From NCBI GenBank assembly GCA_021018995.1, contig CM037597.1, positions 33,358,936 through 33,422,935 of the forward strand: a stretch of DNA of 64,000 nt, in the 5' to 3' direction. Below, in pieces: positions 47,213 through 59,412 of the stretch. The notes below the pieces were generated by a model, which saw nothing but the letters and a program-made list of their open reading frames with translations, searched no databases and was not told the DNA's origin. The stretch is from Chloranthus sessilifolius (lineage: Eukaryota; Streptophyta; Magnoliopsida; Chloranthales; Chloranthaceae). The translations under genes and the position numbers were made by a program. Each line of letters begins with the position of its first letter. Position 1 is the first letter of the stretch.

Positions 47213-48478
47213 ATGGCTTCCAATATGTTGCAACCTCAACTTCCTCGTTTCACCGGTAAAAACTACAATCAATGGAGTATTCAAATGAAGGTTCTATATG
47301 GGTCTCAAGATTTGTGGGATATTGTTGAGACCGGATATGTAGAACCGGAAGATCAAGCGGCTCTCACACAAGCTCAACTCAATGAGTTGAAAGAAAATCT
47401 CAAGAAGGACAAGAAGGCTTTGTTCTTCATCTATCAAGCTGTGGATAAAGTTATTTTTGAAAGAATTTCATCGGTGTCATCGGCAAAGCAAGCATGGGAT
47501 ACTCTCTATGCTTCATACAAAGGCGAAGATAAAGTCAAATTAGTGCGGCTCCAAACTCTTCGAAGTGAGTTTGATTCTATAAGAATGAAAGATTCGGAAG
47601 CGGTTGAAGATTAATTCAATCGGGTAATTTCTCTCGTTAATCAATTAAGGATTAATGGTGAAAATCTTCAAGATCAAAGAATTGTAGAAAAAATTCTTAG
47701 AAGCTTGACTCGTAAGTTTGAATATATTGTCGTTGCAATTAAAGAATCTAAGGATTTATCTACTTTGTCTTTGGAAAGTTTGTTGGGATCACTTCTATCC
47801 CATGAACTTCACATGAAACAATTTGATTCTTCTCCTCTAGAGCAAGCTTTTCAAACTCAAATTTCTTTTAAAGAAAGCTCTAGAGGTGGAAGAGGAAAGC
47901 ATTCTAATCGTGGACGAGGAAAGCATAATGGAGGAAGATATCAAACAAAAGAAAAAGATGAAGATGAGTCATCTACTTCATCAAGAGGAAGAGGAAGAGG
48001 AAGAGGCCGATCTTCTCTTTCTAATGTTCAATGTTATCATTGTCAAAAATATGGTCACACCATAAAATTTTGTAGAAAAAGATTGGCGGAAGAAGAAAAA
48101 AAGGAATCAAATTTTGTTCAAGACAACATTCAAAGTAAGGAAGATGACACTCTCTTTCTTGCTTGCAATGTTCAAGAAGTTGCATTCAATGAAGATTGGT
48201 TTCTTGATAGTGGTTGTAGTAACCACATGACGGGAAACAAAGGCGTCTTTGTCACTTTGGATGAATCTATTCAAAGTGAAGTAAGGACCGGCGATGATAA
48301 ACGACTTTCCGTAAAAGGAAAAGGTGATATTCTTGTTCAATCAAAGAAAGGCGTCAAACGCATCTCAAATGTTTTCTATGTACCCGGCCTCAAGCACAAT
48401 CTTTTAAGCATTGGTCAACTCCTTTTGAAAGGACACATGTTTATTTCAAAGGAGATGCATGTGAAATCAAGGATATGA
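47213..48478 (+). pseudogene. Copia gag and protease
   Basis: Start Met at 47213 (MASNMLQPQLPRFTGKNYNQ), ten bases after the primer site. Gag core: YNQWSIQMKVLYGSQDLWD, AKQAWDTLYASYKG and KLVRLQTLRSEFDS. One stop (TAA at 47612, in VED-x-FNRV, where Tyr is usual) splits it. The frame resumes through a SSRGRGRGRGR stretch to the CCHC knuckle CYHCQKYGHTIKFC and protease active site WFLDSGCSNHMTG (DSG intact, about 48196-48235). It leaves frame at about 48438 with a frameshift before the integrase frame. Confidence 0.93.
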
Positions 48479-49191
48479 ACAATGCCCTCATTGCCAAAGT
48501 AAAGATGACTTCAAACAAGATGTTTCCGCTTAAATTTCAAAATGAAGTTCTTCCTTGCTTCAACTCCATCATCCAAGACAAATCATGGCTATGGCATCTT
48601 CGGTATGGCCACTTGAGTTTTAGCTCTTTGACTCTCATGTGTAAAAATCACATGGTGAGAGGCATGGCAAATATTGATCGCAAGGACCAAGTTTGTGAAG
48701 GATGCGCACTCGGAAAACATCAAAGAAATTCATTTCCGGTTGGGAAAGCTTGGAGGGCATCAAACCCTCTTGAGCTTGTTCATTCGGACCTATGCGGGCC
48801 TATGCACACAACTTCTATTGGCGGTAATCGTTATTTCCTCACTTTTATTGACGATTATAGTCGAAAATCATGGGTTTATTTTCTCAAAGAAAAATCGGAG
48901 GTATTCGGTCACTTTAAAATATTTAAGGCCTTGGTTGAAAAGCAAAGTGGTTTCATGTTGAAAACTTTGCGTACCGATCAAGGTGGTGAATATGTTTCTC
49001 ATGATTTTAAAAATTTCTTAAAAGATAATGGCATTCGGCATCAATTAACCACTCGGTACACACCTCAACAAAATGGTGTTGCCGAAAGGAAAAATAGAAC
49101 ACTTATGGAATTGGCTAGAAGTATGTTAAAAGCCAAAGGGATGCTAAATATATTTTGGGCGAAGCCGTTGCATGCTATAACTATCTTTTGA
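48475..49191 (+). pseudogene. Copia integrase
   Basis: 238 codons. Zinc-binding domain WHLRYGHLSFSSL with CEGCALGKH, then the D,D-35-E core: VHSDLCGPM (first Asp), LRTDQGGEY (second Asp) and QQNGVAERKNRT (Glu). All three catalytic residues are present. A 1-nt frameshift at about 49160 (FWA then GEAVACYNYLLNRA in the next frame) separates it from RT. The lost base is in a CTG context, and could be a sequencing artefact. Confidence 0.92.
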
Positions 49192-51241
49192 ATCGTGCCT
49201 TATCCAAAAGTGTTGAAGGCATAACACCACAAGAAGCATGGAATGGACACAAACCATGTGTTGCTCATTTGAGGATATTTGGTAGCATTGCATATTCTCA
49301 TGTGCCGGATGAAAGAAGAAAAAAATTGGATGATAAATCCGAAAAATGCATTCTTATTGGTTATAGTGAAACTTCAAAGGCATACAAATTGTTTAATCCC
49401 ATCACCAAGAAAACTATCATAAGTAGAGATGTAAAATTTAATGAAGAAGAAGCTTGGGATTGGGATTTTCAAGAAAAGACACAAAAGTCTATTTGTGTCA
49501 ATGAAGAAGAATTGAAAGATGTTCAAAATTGTGAGCATGAAGAGGATAGGTCTCTACCCTCCTCTTCATCTTCTTCATCTTCATCATCATCATCATCATC
49601 AACGAGTTCTAATTCTCCTGCAAAGAAGACCAAAAGCATCAATGAAATTTATGAAACATCAAGAAGACTTTTTGATGAAGATGAGATTAACTTTGCACTA
49701 TATGCCGATGCCGATCCAATTTCTTTTGAAGAAGCATCTCAAGAAGAAAAGTGGAACCATACAATGAATCAAGAAATTGATTCCATCAAAAGAAATGAGA
49801 CTTGGGAGTTAACGGAACTTCCAAATGGGCACAAATCCATTGGTGTAAAATGGATATATAAAACCAAGTTAAATGCAAATGGTGAAGTCGAAAGGCACAA
49901 AGCTCGGTTAGTGGTGAAAGGCTACAAGCAAAGACATGGCATAGACTTCAATGAAGTTTTTGCTCCCATTGCTCGGCTTGAGACTATTAGAATGGTCTTA
50001 GCATTGGCAGCTCAAAGAAATTGGAAGGTTTATCAAATGGATGTCAAATCGGCATTCTTAAATGGTATTTTTGAAGAAGAAGTTTATGTTGATCAGCCTC
50101 CCGGTTATGTGGAAAAGGGTAAAGAGCACAAAGTTTGTAGATTGAAGAAAGCACTTTATGGTTTAAAGCAAGCACCAAGGGCGTGGTATAGCCGTATTGA
50201 TGGGTACTTCATGAAGAATGGTTTCAAAATGTGTCCTTTTGAACACTCTCTCTACATCAAAGAAAACACCCAAGGTGAGTTCTTAGTTGTTTCTTTATAT
50301 GTTGATGATTTAATCTTCACCGGCAATAATTCATGCATATGTGATGAATTTAAAAAATCCATGATGCTTGAATTTGAGATGACCGATATGGGTCTCCTAC
50401 ACTTCTTTCTTGGCATTGAAGTAAAGCAAAATGAAAATGAGATTTTTATATCTCAAAAGAAGTATGCAAAAGATTTGTTGAAAAAGTTTAGAATGGAATG
50501 TGCTAATCCAATTTGCACTCCAATGGAGGTTGGTTTGAAACTTAGCGAAAATGATAATGAAAAAAGAGTTAATGAAACTCTTTATCGGAGTCTTGTTGGT
50601 AGCCTCATGTACTTAACCGCCACAAGACCAGATATTATGTTTGCGGTTAGCATGATTAGCCGTTTCATGGAATCACCTAAAAGAAGTCATTGGAATGCCG
50701 GAAAGAGAATTTTGCGATATGCATGTGGTACCATTAATGATGGTATACATTACAAAAGGGTTCAAAATTCATGTTTGGTTGGATATTGTGATAGTGATTG
50801 GGGTGGAAGTGTAGATGATGGCAAAAGCACTTCCGGTTACAATTTTAATATTGGTTCGGGTTCAATTTCTTGGACTTCAAAGAAACAACAAGTTGTTGCT
50901 CTCTCTACAACTGAAGCGGAGTACATTTCTTTAGCATTGGCGGGTTGTCAAGCACTTTGGTTACGATGGGTATTAGAAGAACTTAAGCATCCATCAATTG
51001 AAGCTACAAATTTATTTTGTGATAATCGATCCGCCATTGCACTAACCAAGAATCCCGTTTTTCACTACAAAAGCAAGCACATTCGAATTAAGTATCATTT
51101 CATCCGTGACTTGATCAATGATGGTGAAATTGATGTGAAACCTTGCAAATCACAAGATCAAATAGCGGATATTTTTACCAAGGCATTAAAGAAAGAAACA
51201 TTTATCAAGATCAAAGAAAAGCTCGGCGTTCGATCGGTCTA
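49155..51241 (+). CDS. Copia integrase end, reverse transcriptase and RNase H (open 695 codons)
   Basis: Fully open to the TAG at 51239. Order: integrase C-terminal region (YNYLLNRALSKSVEGITPQE, GSIAYSHVPDERRKKLDDKS), a Ser-rich linker (about residues 136-150), RT fingers (WKWIYKTKL equivalent VKWIYKTKLNANGEVERHKA), VYQMDVKSAFLNG (first catalytic Asp), ALYGLKQAPRAWYSRID, the catalytic SLYVDDLIFTG, then RNase H with VGYCDSDWGGSVDDGKSTSG, LSTTEAEYISLALAG, LFCDNRSAIALTKNP and HYKSKHI. Nothing in this part looks inactive. In an intact element it is the C-terminal part of one gag-pol polyprotein, so the Met at 49155 is not a real start. Confidence 0.93.
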
Positions 51242-51243
51242 GC

Positions 51244-51254
51244 TCAAGGGGGGC
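51244..51254 (+). other. Polypurine tract of copia element
   Basis: TCAAGGGGGGC directly before the 3' LTR and three bases after the pol stop. Confidence 0.85.
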
Positions 51255-51396
51255 TGTTAGAATTATAAGCTAGACCGGCCCATCCGGCCCATTTTGTCTT
51301 TTTTGGGTCATTGGCCCATTTGCAATTATATTGGTCAATCTTGGAATTCTTTTTTGTCATAGAAAATTGGTGTAATTAATGTAGTGTCTTGAGAAT
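51255..51396 (+). repeat. Copia 3' LTR, first part
   Basis: Identical by eye to 46777-46918. It is cut after AGAAT, which is duplicated at 63457-63461 as the TSD of element C. Confidence 0.95.
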
Positions 51397-53606
51397 TGTG
51401 ACGACCCGACTTTTCCAATCCCTAAGGTATAGGAAAGGCCGGTTCATCAACTTATTGATTTCTCAATAAGCCGTAACAAACAGAAGCCGGCAACATAAAC
51501 AAAGGTCTAAAGAACAGAGGCATCATATCATAATCCAAAAAGACTACAGGTAGCAAAAGAATATATCACTGTGAGGAACCAAAAGGAACCACCGGTGATG
51601 GCCAATCCAATCACCTAAAATAGAGGTTCACGATAATGGTTCCTCTAGTGATATCAAAAGGACAAAAATAATAGCCTAGGGCTCAATATTCCAAAATAAT
51701 ATCCAGACAAAAATACCAAAATACAAGGATCCAAAGATCACGGGAAGAACTCCTCCGCTGGTATATCCAAATCCTCCTCGAATATAATCGAGTCCTCCGG
51801 ATCCTCGACCCAATGTCGGTCTCAAAGTGCGTGACGATAGTCGAGGGTGAGCTAACTAAGCTCAATAGAAGAAGCCGAGATCTATTTGCGATTTCATTAT
51901 AAGTAACGGTTTTCAAAAGACCGGAATCGGATCAAATATGATTTTTCAAAGATGCTTTCAAATTTAAATCTCCGTTCTAATCTGAGTCAAACCGATAGTA
52001 AGTTCAAAGTGTTCAAAATGTTCGATTTAGCATGCTTCTTGTCTTAAATTTATAACTTAATTTTATCTCTCAAATTTCCTATAGCATGAGGCGGACTAAG
52101 TGACCGATGGGAAGACCCTCACCACCATCGCGTTCATGAACCCATTTCGAAAATGCAACAAGCCCCTGCGCTATGAGGGAAACTTGTGCCAAAGTTTTAC
52201 CGTCAACACGGTTGGTGGAATCTAGGGCATCGTGCTTATGAACCCTAAATCAAATGCAAATGCTAATACATATCAAAGCTTATTATTTATAACATATACT
52301 GAAGTGTCAAAGTTCTGATTCGAAATTCTGATTCGAAAATTCACTGAGATTCTGATTGAAAAAGGTTTAGCTGAGGTTCTGATTCACACAGATTCTTGTC
52401 CCTAACAATGTTTACAAATTTCGATGTTGTCTTATATTCAAGCTTTGTTTATACTATGTGCATGATTACTATCAAATTTATGCATTTCAAATAGATTGTC
52501 TATCATGACTTGTGCTTATAATTTAATCAAACAGAATTTGGGTTCCTCTACCTTAACCTAGCGATTTCAAAAGCATGTAAAACGGTCCTCTCCAAGGACT
52601 TCCAGACAAAACCTACATATATTAACACCCTTAGTGTTAATATAAAGCTATAAGATTTAACCCAAAGCTTGCAAGAAGATAATCCAACAAATTTTCGAAC
52701 CAAAAGTCGTAGGCAGAAATTCGATGGTCGAATTTACAATTCGATGGTCGAATTTGAAATTGATGGTCGAATCCAAAATCGACCATCGAATTTCCAAATC
52801 TACATCGTGATCTAAAATCAAGCAATTGACATCGATTTTGAAATCGGATCAATTCTGTCGCTTTCGTGGTATGCACTTTGACATTCTCGGTTCTCTTTCC
52901 GATTTTTTTCACAGCTAATCCTCTTCTTTATTTCACATATATATGTTCTAATTTCTAACAATAATCTCTACAGATTTTCATACAAAGATTTTCAGTACAT
53001 ACCTCCTTTTTGGCTCCAAATGGTAGGTCCTTCAGACCAATTTGTGCTCCAAAATCGATTCTAACCAGGGGTTCAATGGCATCACTTTGTTCATTGCAAC
53101 CCTTCCTCTTTGGCATGATTTACGAACGAGGATGTCTTCTCCTCTATCTTTCCCTTCTCATAGCTTAAGATCTAAAGACCATCACCAACACGTTCAATGG
53201 TCAAGATGGGAGGAGGATCTCTCTTTCTTCTTAGATCTAGGATTTAAAATAACCTTGCATGGTTATTTTCCTTAACTTTTCCAACGAGAGAGAGAGATAG
53301 AGAGATAGAGAGATGCAAGCTTCACTTGCAATCTCTTTTATAACCAAACCAATCTAGCAAATATCTAGATATTCAACTCTTTAACTTATCCTCTAACTTA
53401 GGGATTTATTTCATGCTAACCACTAACACCTCCTTATTGTGTATGCCAATGCGTGCATGACTTGCACACCTCTCGAGACCAAATCCTTTGGCCATCAGTC
53501 TTACTATAGTCTTAGCTTACCAAAAGTCCAAAAATATTCTACAGTATTTTCCGGGCACGCTTACCGAGGTAAACGAAAATATGCCGAAAATATCAGGGAT
53601 ATTACA
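51397..53606 (-). repeat. 3' LTR of element C (2.2 kb)
   Basis: TGTGACGACCC to GATATTACA. TTCGATGGTCGAA-type palindromes lie at 52718-52792. An AGAG microsatellite is at 53284-53314. It differs from the 5' LTR by many small indels and substitutions, mostly where the other copy has CAG, CTG or CCG. Confidence 0.93.
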
Positions 53607-53645
53607 TTCACCCCTCCTTAGGAATTTTCGTCCGCGAAAATTGGA
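53607..53645 (-). other. Polypurine tract of element C and adjoining hairpin
   Basis: TTCACCCCTCCTTAG on the plus strand (purine-rich on the coding strand) abuts the LTR, followed by GAATTTTCGTCCGCGAAAATT, an inverted repeat like those beside the tracts of elements A and B. From 53646 to 54274 there is no supported gene. Confidence 0.75.
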
Positions 53646-54274
53646 TGCAAAACAGGGTACATGGGCCACCGTGTTTCGATTCCACAGGGCACGCAAGCCA
53701 AGGGATGGGATCCGTAGTAACATGGATGTACTGCATGTGGCATCGAAGGCCATAGTGGATTGCATCCGTACATGGATGCCCACACCCCAAGTGTCACGTG
53801 CCGGGAGACCGATGCACAGTGACACATGAAGCCATAAGGAGATCAAAATTTATCAAAACCAACATGAAGAATCAGAGTGACAGAAGCAAACCCACACAAG
53901 TGTCTAAAAAAAAATATTTACCAAAATATATGCAAAAGTAAACTCATGCTGAGAGCCAAAACATAGATAGAAACCAACCACAAGTGCGAAGTGCTCCATA
54001 TATACAAACAGGAATAATCAAAGTATCTAAAACCGAACAAAGACATAAAAAAATAAGGGATAACAAAAGAAGGACCACCAGGTCCTAATAATCCATGCGG
54101 TAAATAAATACAGACCCATAGTGACAAAAAGTAAATCAGTAACCTCCCCAAGCATACTAAGAATCCCCAATCAGATGGACCCGCCCGATCCAAACACCAT
54201 CACCAACAGCATCATCACCGTATCAGAGTGGCGGAGGAATACTAGTATCGGCCCGATGTCGAAAGGCGATATCA

Positions 54275-55434
54275 TCAAGCTTCGGATATCGACCATATCG
54301 TAGTGTAATCCATCGGAAATGCATGCTGCATGAGGTAAGAGAGAGCGCCTCCGTGGACATCGAGCTCCTGACGCATCGAGCTAGTATGGCGGGTGAGCTC
54401 GTGGATCTGGTGGTTCATGGCGGTCATCTGCCTAGTAAACTCTGATAACGTGAGGACATCACTCGGCGGGGGCTGAGTAGGTGCAGGAGCATCAGGGGCT
54501 GCACGAGTAGGGTCCTCATCGTCCTCGCTATCTGTCTCCGGTGCCGCCGCATCCTTAGGAGCCTTTACCAATCGACTATACGTTTGACCCCAATTGACCA
54601 GGGTGTATAGTTTCCGACCGGCGGTGTGGATTTGGGGCTGAGGTAGAAGGTCATAAGCAGGGCCCGCTCGGTAATTCTCAATCATGACGGAAATCACACG
54701 TGCATAGGGCATATTTTTCATAGGCTTCTTTCTATGTTCTCCCATCTTTTCTCGGGCTTTAATGATCCCCTTGAAAAGAATGTCCGGTGCACTGAACCAT
54801 CGTTCTTTATAGGCCGCAAATAAAATTTGTTGAAGGGGGCCGGTGCGCTCCGATTGGTGACCAAAAGGATACAAGGTGGTCTTCAAAATTTTATCTAAAA
54901 TCCACATGGTCTCAGGCATCTGGACTGTGACTATGGATTTACCGGATCCATGACGTCCTTGCGTCATTTGTGTAGTCACGTCCTCAAAACGGACCAGTTT
55001 TGGGAAAGGGGGACCTAAACCCATGGTTTGGGAGTGATTTAAGGGAGCACGCAGTGCCACGGCCATATCCTCTAGGTCAAATGTGTAATCCCGACCATCT
55101 ATTTCCGTATAAATTCTTTTACCATCTACGCGGCTCATGTGCTGATAAAATAGGCGCACGAGTCGCGGGTAGAAGTGGTCGCTAAAGGAAGTACACAACG
55201 AGGTTAATTTGGCTTTTTCCAAATACTCTCCCGCCCATTGCGTGGTCGTTTGTTGATCAAACAGTTCTGGGTGGAAGACGTAATCGGTAGCGAAGCCTTT
55301 AATGCTCCAAAAATCTCGTGGTTGTTCGGGCAAAAGGGGGACAGTGGGCTGTGGAGCCGAATTTGAATGTCCCACGGGCTGTTTGGATCGCGTGAAGGTA
55401 GGGTTCGAATTGGTGTTTGTTTCTTAGGGCCCAT
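54275..55434 (-). CDS. Accessory ORF of element C, homologous to that of element B
   Basis: Function unknown. 366 codons are open from Met at 55375; the likely true start is ATG at 55434 (MGPKKQTPIR, basic), one frame off, with a shift at about 55385-55400 in a CAG context. Numbered from 55375: DFWSIKGFATD (21-31), HFYPRLVRLFYQ (67-78), TEIDGRDYTFD (90-100), SGKSIV (144-149), TMWILDKILKTTLYPFGHQ (156-174), RWFSAPDILFKGI (192-204), NMPYARVIS (221-229), an acidic and Pro-rich linker (277-305), and a helical, coiled-coil-like end (307-352). The same motifs occur in the same order in element B (17636-18942). No known catalytic motif, signal peptide or membrane segment. The Cys/His content does not suggest a zinc knuckle. 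Confidence 0.8.
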
Positions 55435-55880
55435 TGCAAAAAGACAACAAAAATGCAAGAAAAACCCTCAAAACAGATGCAAAAACTCACGAAATCTTGA
55501 GATGAGGGAGGGATTTACCTGAGGAAAAGCCCCAAATCGGGTTTGCAATGAAGGAATTCGAATCCCCTTGACAATGTAGTGCACTCCTCCTTAGATTTGC
55601 AGCCAAAAATACAAAGAGAGCCCCAAATCGGCAAATCGCTCCAAACCCTAGCTCAAAAATCCCCAAAAATGTTAAAACCCGAATGGCAACAGAGGGTTTC
55701 AACCCTCACTTAAATCGATAAATTCGACCATCGAATTTCAAATCGATGGTCGATTTTGCAATTCGATGGTCGATTTAAAAATCGACTATCGATTTTTTCG
55801 AGATTCTTTGTCTTGCTTTAAAGTGCACTTATACTTATATTTTTTTTCGATGGTCGATTTTCAAAATCGACAAATAAATT
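55435..55880 (-). promoter_or_regulatory. Upstream region of element C accessory ORF with LTR-type palindromes
   Basis: On the minus strand: at 55717-55870, five or more copies of (A)TTCGATGGTCGA(A/T) and its complement, the same motif as in the element C LTRs (52718-52792, 62600-62660). Then TGAGCTAGGGTTTGG at about 55644-55658, then CAGGTAAATCC at about 55508-55518 (splice-donor-like), then the start codon. The arrangement parallels element B. Promoter or leader function is inference. 55881-56472 shows no gene. Confidence 0.5.
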
Positions 55881-56472
55881 TGTTTAAAAAACTTCCAAAA
55901 TTTTGGAATTTAAACCTTACCATTAGCTCTACATTGGTATTATCGAAGCCCTTTTTATCCGTTTGACTTATTCGGACCTCGATCCAAATTATCGTGAAGG
56001 TGCAAAATTGTAAAATGAAACTTATAGCGAATTAGCCCACATTTTAATTGAAAAATGTAGTCCGTGATTCGGTCGGGCTCGCATAAAATTTATCAAGGTC
56101 TCCTCGATACATAATTTATTTGCGGTCAAATGTGGACAAAATAGGTTTAAGCATTGGATCATGGTAACCACATTTTAATTCTGACCATTTAAATTGATAT
56201 TCACAATGAATTTTAATACATTCGAGGCCTTCAAAATTTTCAAAATTTTGAAATTCCTAACCTTCGATCACCAATATTGATCACGAAAGCAATATCTAGT
56301 CCAGGTGCTTATGAATTGAGAAGCATATTTATCGCTTATAGGACCGCCAAAATTCTCTAAAAGTATATATATACAATCAAGAATTACATAAAATTTCCAA
56401 AGATATTACAATCAACACATAAAACCTCAAATTTTTTTTTTAAACGAAAAGGCTTGGAACCGGTCTCGGATC

Positions 56473-57850
56473 TCACTTCACGCTTCCCAAGTGGCTTCCT
56501 CCGTGTATGATTCCGCCATTGCACGAGAACCAAGGAATGCTTTTGTGCGTAGGATCCGCTCTTACGATCCAAAATACGTAATCGGGTCCTCGACCACTTT
56601 CAAACCATCCTCGAAGTTCGATGGGTTGGTAATCAAGTACATGAGTCGGGTCAGATGTATCGACGCAAAGATCGATTACATGAAAGACGCAGTGCATGCT
56701 CGATAATTGCGGCGCGTAACGCCACACGATATGCAACCTCTCCGACTCGCCTAATATCTCGAAGGCCCAACGACGAGGACTAAGTTTCCTCGCTTCCGAA
56801 CCGCATAACGCCTTTGGTAGGCGTAAATCCAACAAAGACACTCACCGACCAAAAATCAAGCATTAGTGCCAATTTCACATGGAATGTATACCAAGTGAAG
56901 AAATACACATTGACATATTAAAACTACCTGAATATCCACTTGTCTCCGCTTTGAGATCGGCGAGCTCTTCCGACGACTCGAAGCTACTCAGAGTCGCCGC
57001 GTATCAATCGAACTGCTCTAGTGCGCTCAACTATCTCAGGTCCAATAATGAGCTTTTCACCCACTTCTTCCCAATTCAACGGTGATCGACACCGCCGTCC
57101 ACATAAAGCCTCGAACGGAGCCATACCAATGCTAGCCTGAAAGCTATTATTGTAGGCGAACTCTATCAGGGGAAAGTGTTGGTCCCATGACCCGTGAAAA
57201 TCCAACATACATGCTCTCAACATGTCCTCAATGATCTGGTTCACGCGCTCGGTCTGGCCATCCGTCTGTGGGTGAAACGCCGAACTAAAATCAAGACGAG
57301 AACCTATGCCTTCCTGAAATCTTTGCCAAAAATGTGAAGTAAACAAGACACAACATTGGCGGATCCCATGCGCCTAACAATCTCCTTTAAGTATAACTCG
57401 CAAGTCATCGGTCAGATATGTGGTATTGTATGGCAAGAAATGAGCAGACTTTGGTTAGTCGATCTACAATGACCAGATGGCATTGTTCTTCCTCGGTCTT
57501 CGGCAACCCGAGTATATGAAATCCATCGAAATGGCTTCCCATTTCCACTCAGTGCACGGTAAAGGCCGCAATAGACCGCAGGATTCTCGATGATCAACCT
57601 TAACTCGCTGACAAACCAAACACCGCGATACGCATCGCGACGCTATGCTTCAATCCTCGCCACCGTAAGCTCTTCCTTAAGTCCTCGATACATCTTGGTG
57701 CTACCGATGTATGGCATACATGGATTTGTGAGCCTCTTCTAGAATGGTATCCCAAGCTCGATTCGACCAGACGCATACACGATCGTGAAATAATAAGGTT
57801 CCATCCGTCAGATAGAGAATTCTTTCTTAATGCCATTCTCGACATCTCGC
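56473..57850 (-). pseudogene. Integrase of element C with chromodomain-like end (many small indels)
   Basis: Pieces in shifting frames. 57600-57845 is the N-terminal zinc-binding region. 57412-57597 is the start of the core with frame slips. 56984-57346 is a clean stretch: GIGSRLDFSSAFHPQTDGQT, ERVNQIIEDMLRACMLDFHG, FAYNNSFQASIGMAPFEALC. 56473-56841 covers the C-terminal domain with DPTHVLDYQPIELRG. Most breaks are 1-2 nt changes in places where the family has CAG, CTG, CCAGG or CCTGG, which may be consensus errors rather than mutations. Confidence 0.8.
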
Positions 57851-58029
57851 CCGATTGTCATGAGCTCATCATCGGTCATCCAAGCTTGCGAATGTTCTCA
57901 AGAGCGAGGACGTAACACAAGTGTAGCCATCAATGCTCCCGAGCCTTTTACATCAAATCGTGAGCTGCCCAAAGCCATATCCTCCGAAGCTTCCATCTGA
58001 ATCCGCTAACAAGATGTGACAATCGGTCA

Positions 58030-58480
58030 AGACCTCCTACTAAGAGCATCAAGAACGACATTTGCCTTTCCGGATGGTATCAATCGAGCAATCGTAGTCC
58101 TTCAAGAACTCCATCCATCGTCAGCCGCCGCATATTCAAGTCCTTTTGAGTGAAGAGGTACTTGAGACTCTTGTGATCGGTGAATATATCAAAACTTCAC
58201 CGTAGAGGTAATGTCGCCAGATCTTCAATAATATAATCGCTAGCTCTAAGTCATGCGCTCGGATAGTTTCTTTCATGGTCCTTCAACCGCCTAGAACCAT
58301 ACGCAATGACTCTCGTGTTGATTAACCACCCCGCCTAATCCGCCATAGGAAGCATCACTATATACTGCGAAACCTCCACTGCCAGAAGGTATCGCAAGCA
58401 CTGGTGCTGTAGTCAAGCGATGCTTTAACTCCTGAAAAGCTCGCTCACACCGATCCGCCCAAATAACTTAGCACTCTTTC
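58030..58480 (-). pseudogene. RNase H domain of element C (frameshifted)
   Basis: Readable in pieces on the minus strand by comparison with element B: DYDCSI region at about 58080-58110, the stretch corresponding to [15 protein letters not shown] at about 58135-58185, and the YGSRRLKDHE region at about 58270-58310. No single frame stays open for more than about 40 codons. Confidence 0.65.
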
Positions 58481-58603
58481 TTGTGAGTCGGTAAGTGGAC
58501 CCGATATCTTCGAGAAACCTCGACAAATCGCCGATAGTACCGCCAAACCAAGGAAACTTCGACCTCAGAATCGTCCGAGGTTGTTCCCATGTCACCACGT
58601 AAT

Positions 58604-59240
58604 CTATCTTTGTAGGATCCATCGAGATTCCCGCGAGACTACATGTCCCAAGAAACTGACCTGCTCAAGCCAAAACTCACACTTACTGAGTTTGGCATAC
58701 AACTGATGGTCCCTGAGTGTTTGAAGAGCTATCCTAAGATGTTGTACATGCTCCTCTCTGGTTTTCGAATAGATGAGGATATCATCTACGAAAACTACCA
58801 CAAATTTATCAAGATGTGGTTTGAACACCCTGTTCATCAGGTCCATGAAAGATGCAGGTGCATTCGTCAATCCAAATGGCATCACTAGAAACTCATAGTG
58901 GCCATAACGCCGTCCAAACGCAGCCTTGGATATATCTTCCGCTTTTGATCTTGAGTGGTGATAGCCGACCTCGAGATCAATCTTTGAAAAGAATCTTGCA
59001 CCTTGTAATTGATCAAACAAATCGCTATCCTTGGAAGAGGATAACGATTCTTAATTGTCATTTTGTTGAGTCGCCTATAATCGATACACGCATCGATCCA
59101 TCCTTCTTTTCACAAATAGAACCTGCACCCCAAGGAGAAACACTCGGTCAGATAAAGCCTTTGTCTAATGCCTCGCTCCTTGAGTTCCTTCAACTCAAGC
59201 AGCGCCATCCGATATGGAGCTTTAGATAATGGTTCTGCAT
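58604..59240 (-). pseudogene. Reverse transcriptase of element C
   Basis: 58604-59020 is open: [35 protein letters not shown], the intact catalytic [13 protein letters not shown] and [18 protein letters not shown]. Just after FFSKIDL the sequence reads [20 protein letters not shown] where the family has a GYHQL-type motif, a local frame slip that corrects itself. The fingers (59020-59240) are frameshifted. Confidence 0.82.
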
Positions 59241-59412
59241 CGCGCTAGCTCAATTATGTAACTCAATCTCTCGATCGTGGTAATCCGTGCAAGTCCTCCG
59301 AAAGACATCGATAATCGCAAACCACCTTGATAAGAGGCAAATCGTTTCTTCTGCAGAGAATCTTGCAAATAGGCCGATACCCATCGCACCCATTCTTCAT
59401 CATACGCCGGCT

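Noticed and set aside
49519..49767. His-rich 82-codon ORF
   Set aside because: Shadow frame of the copia Ser-rich linker.
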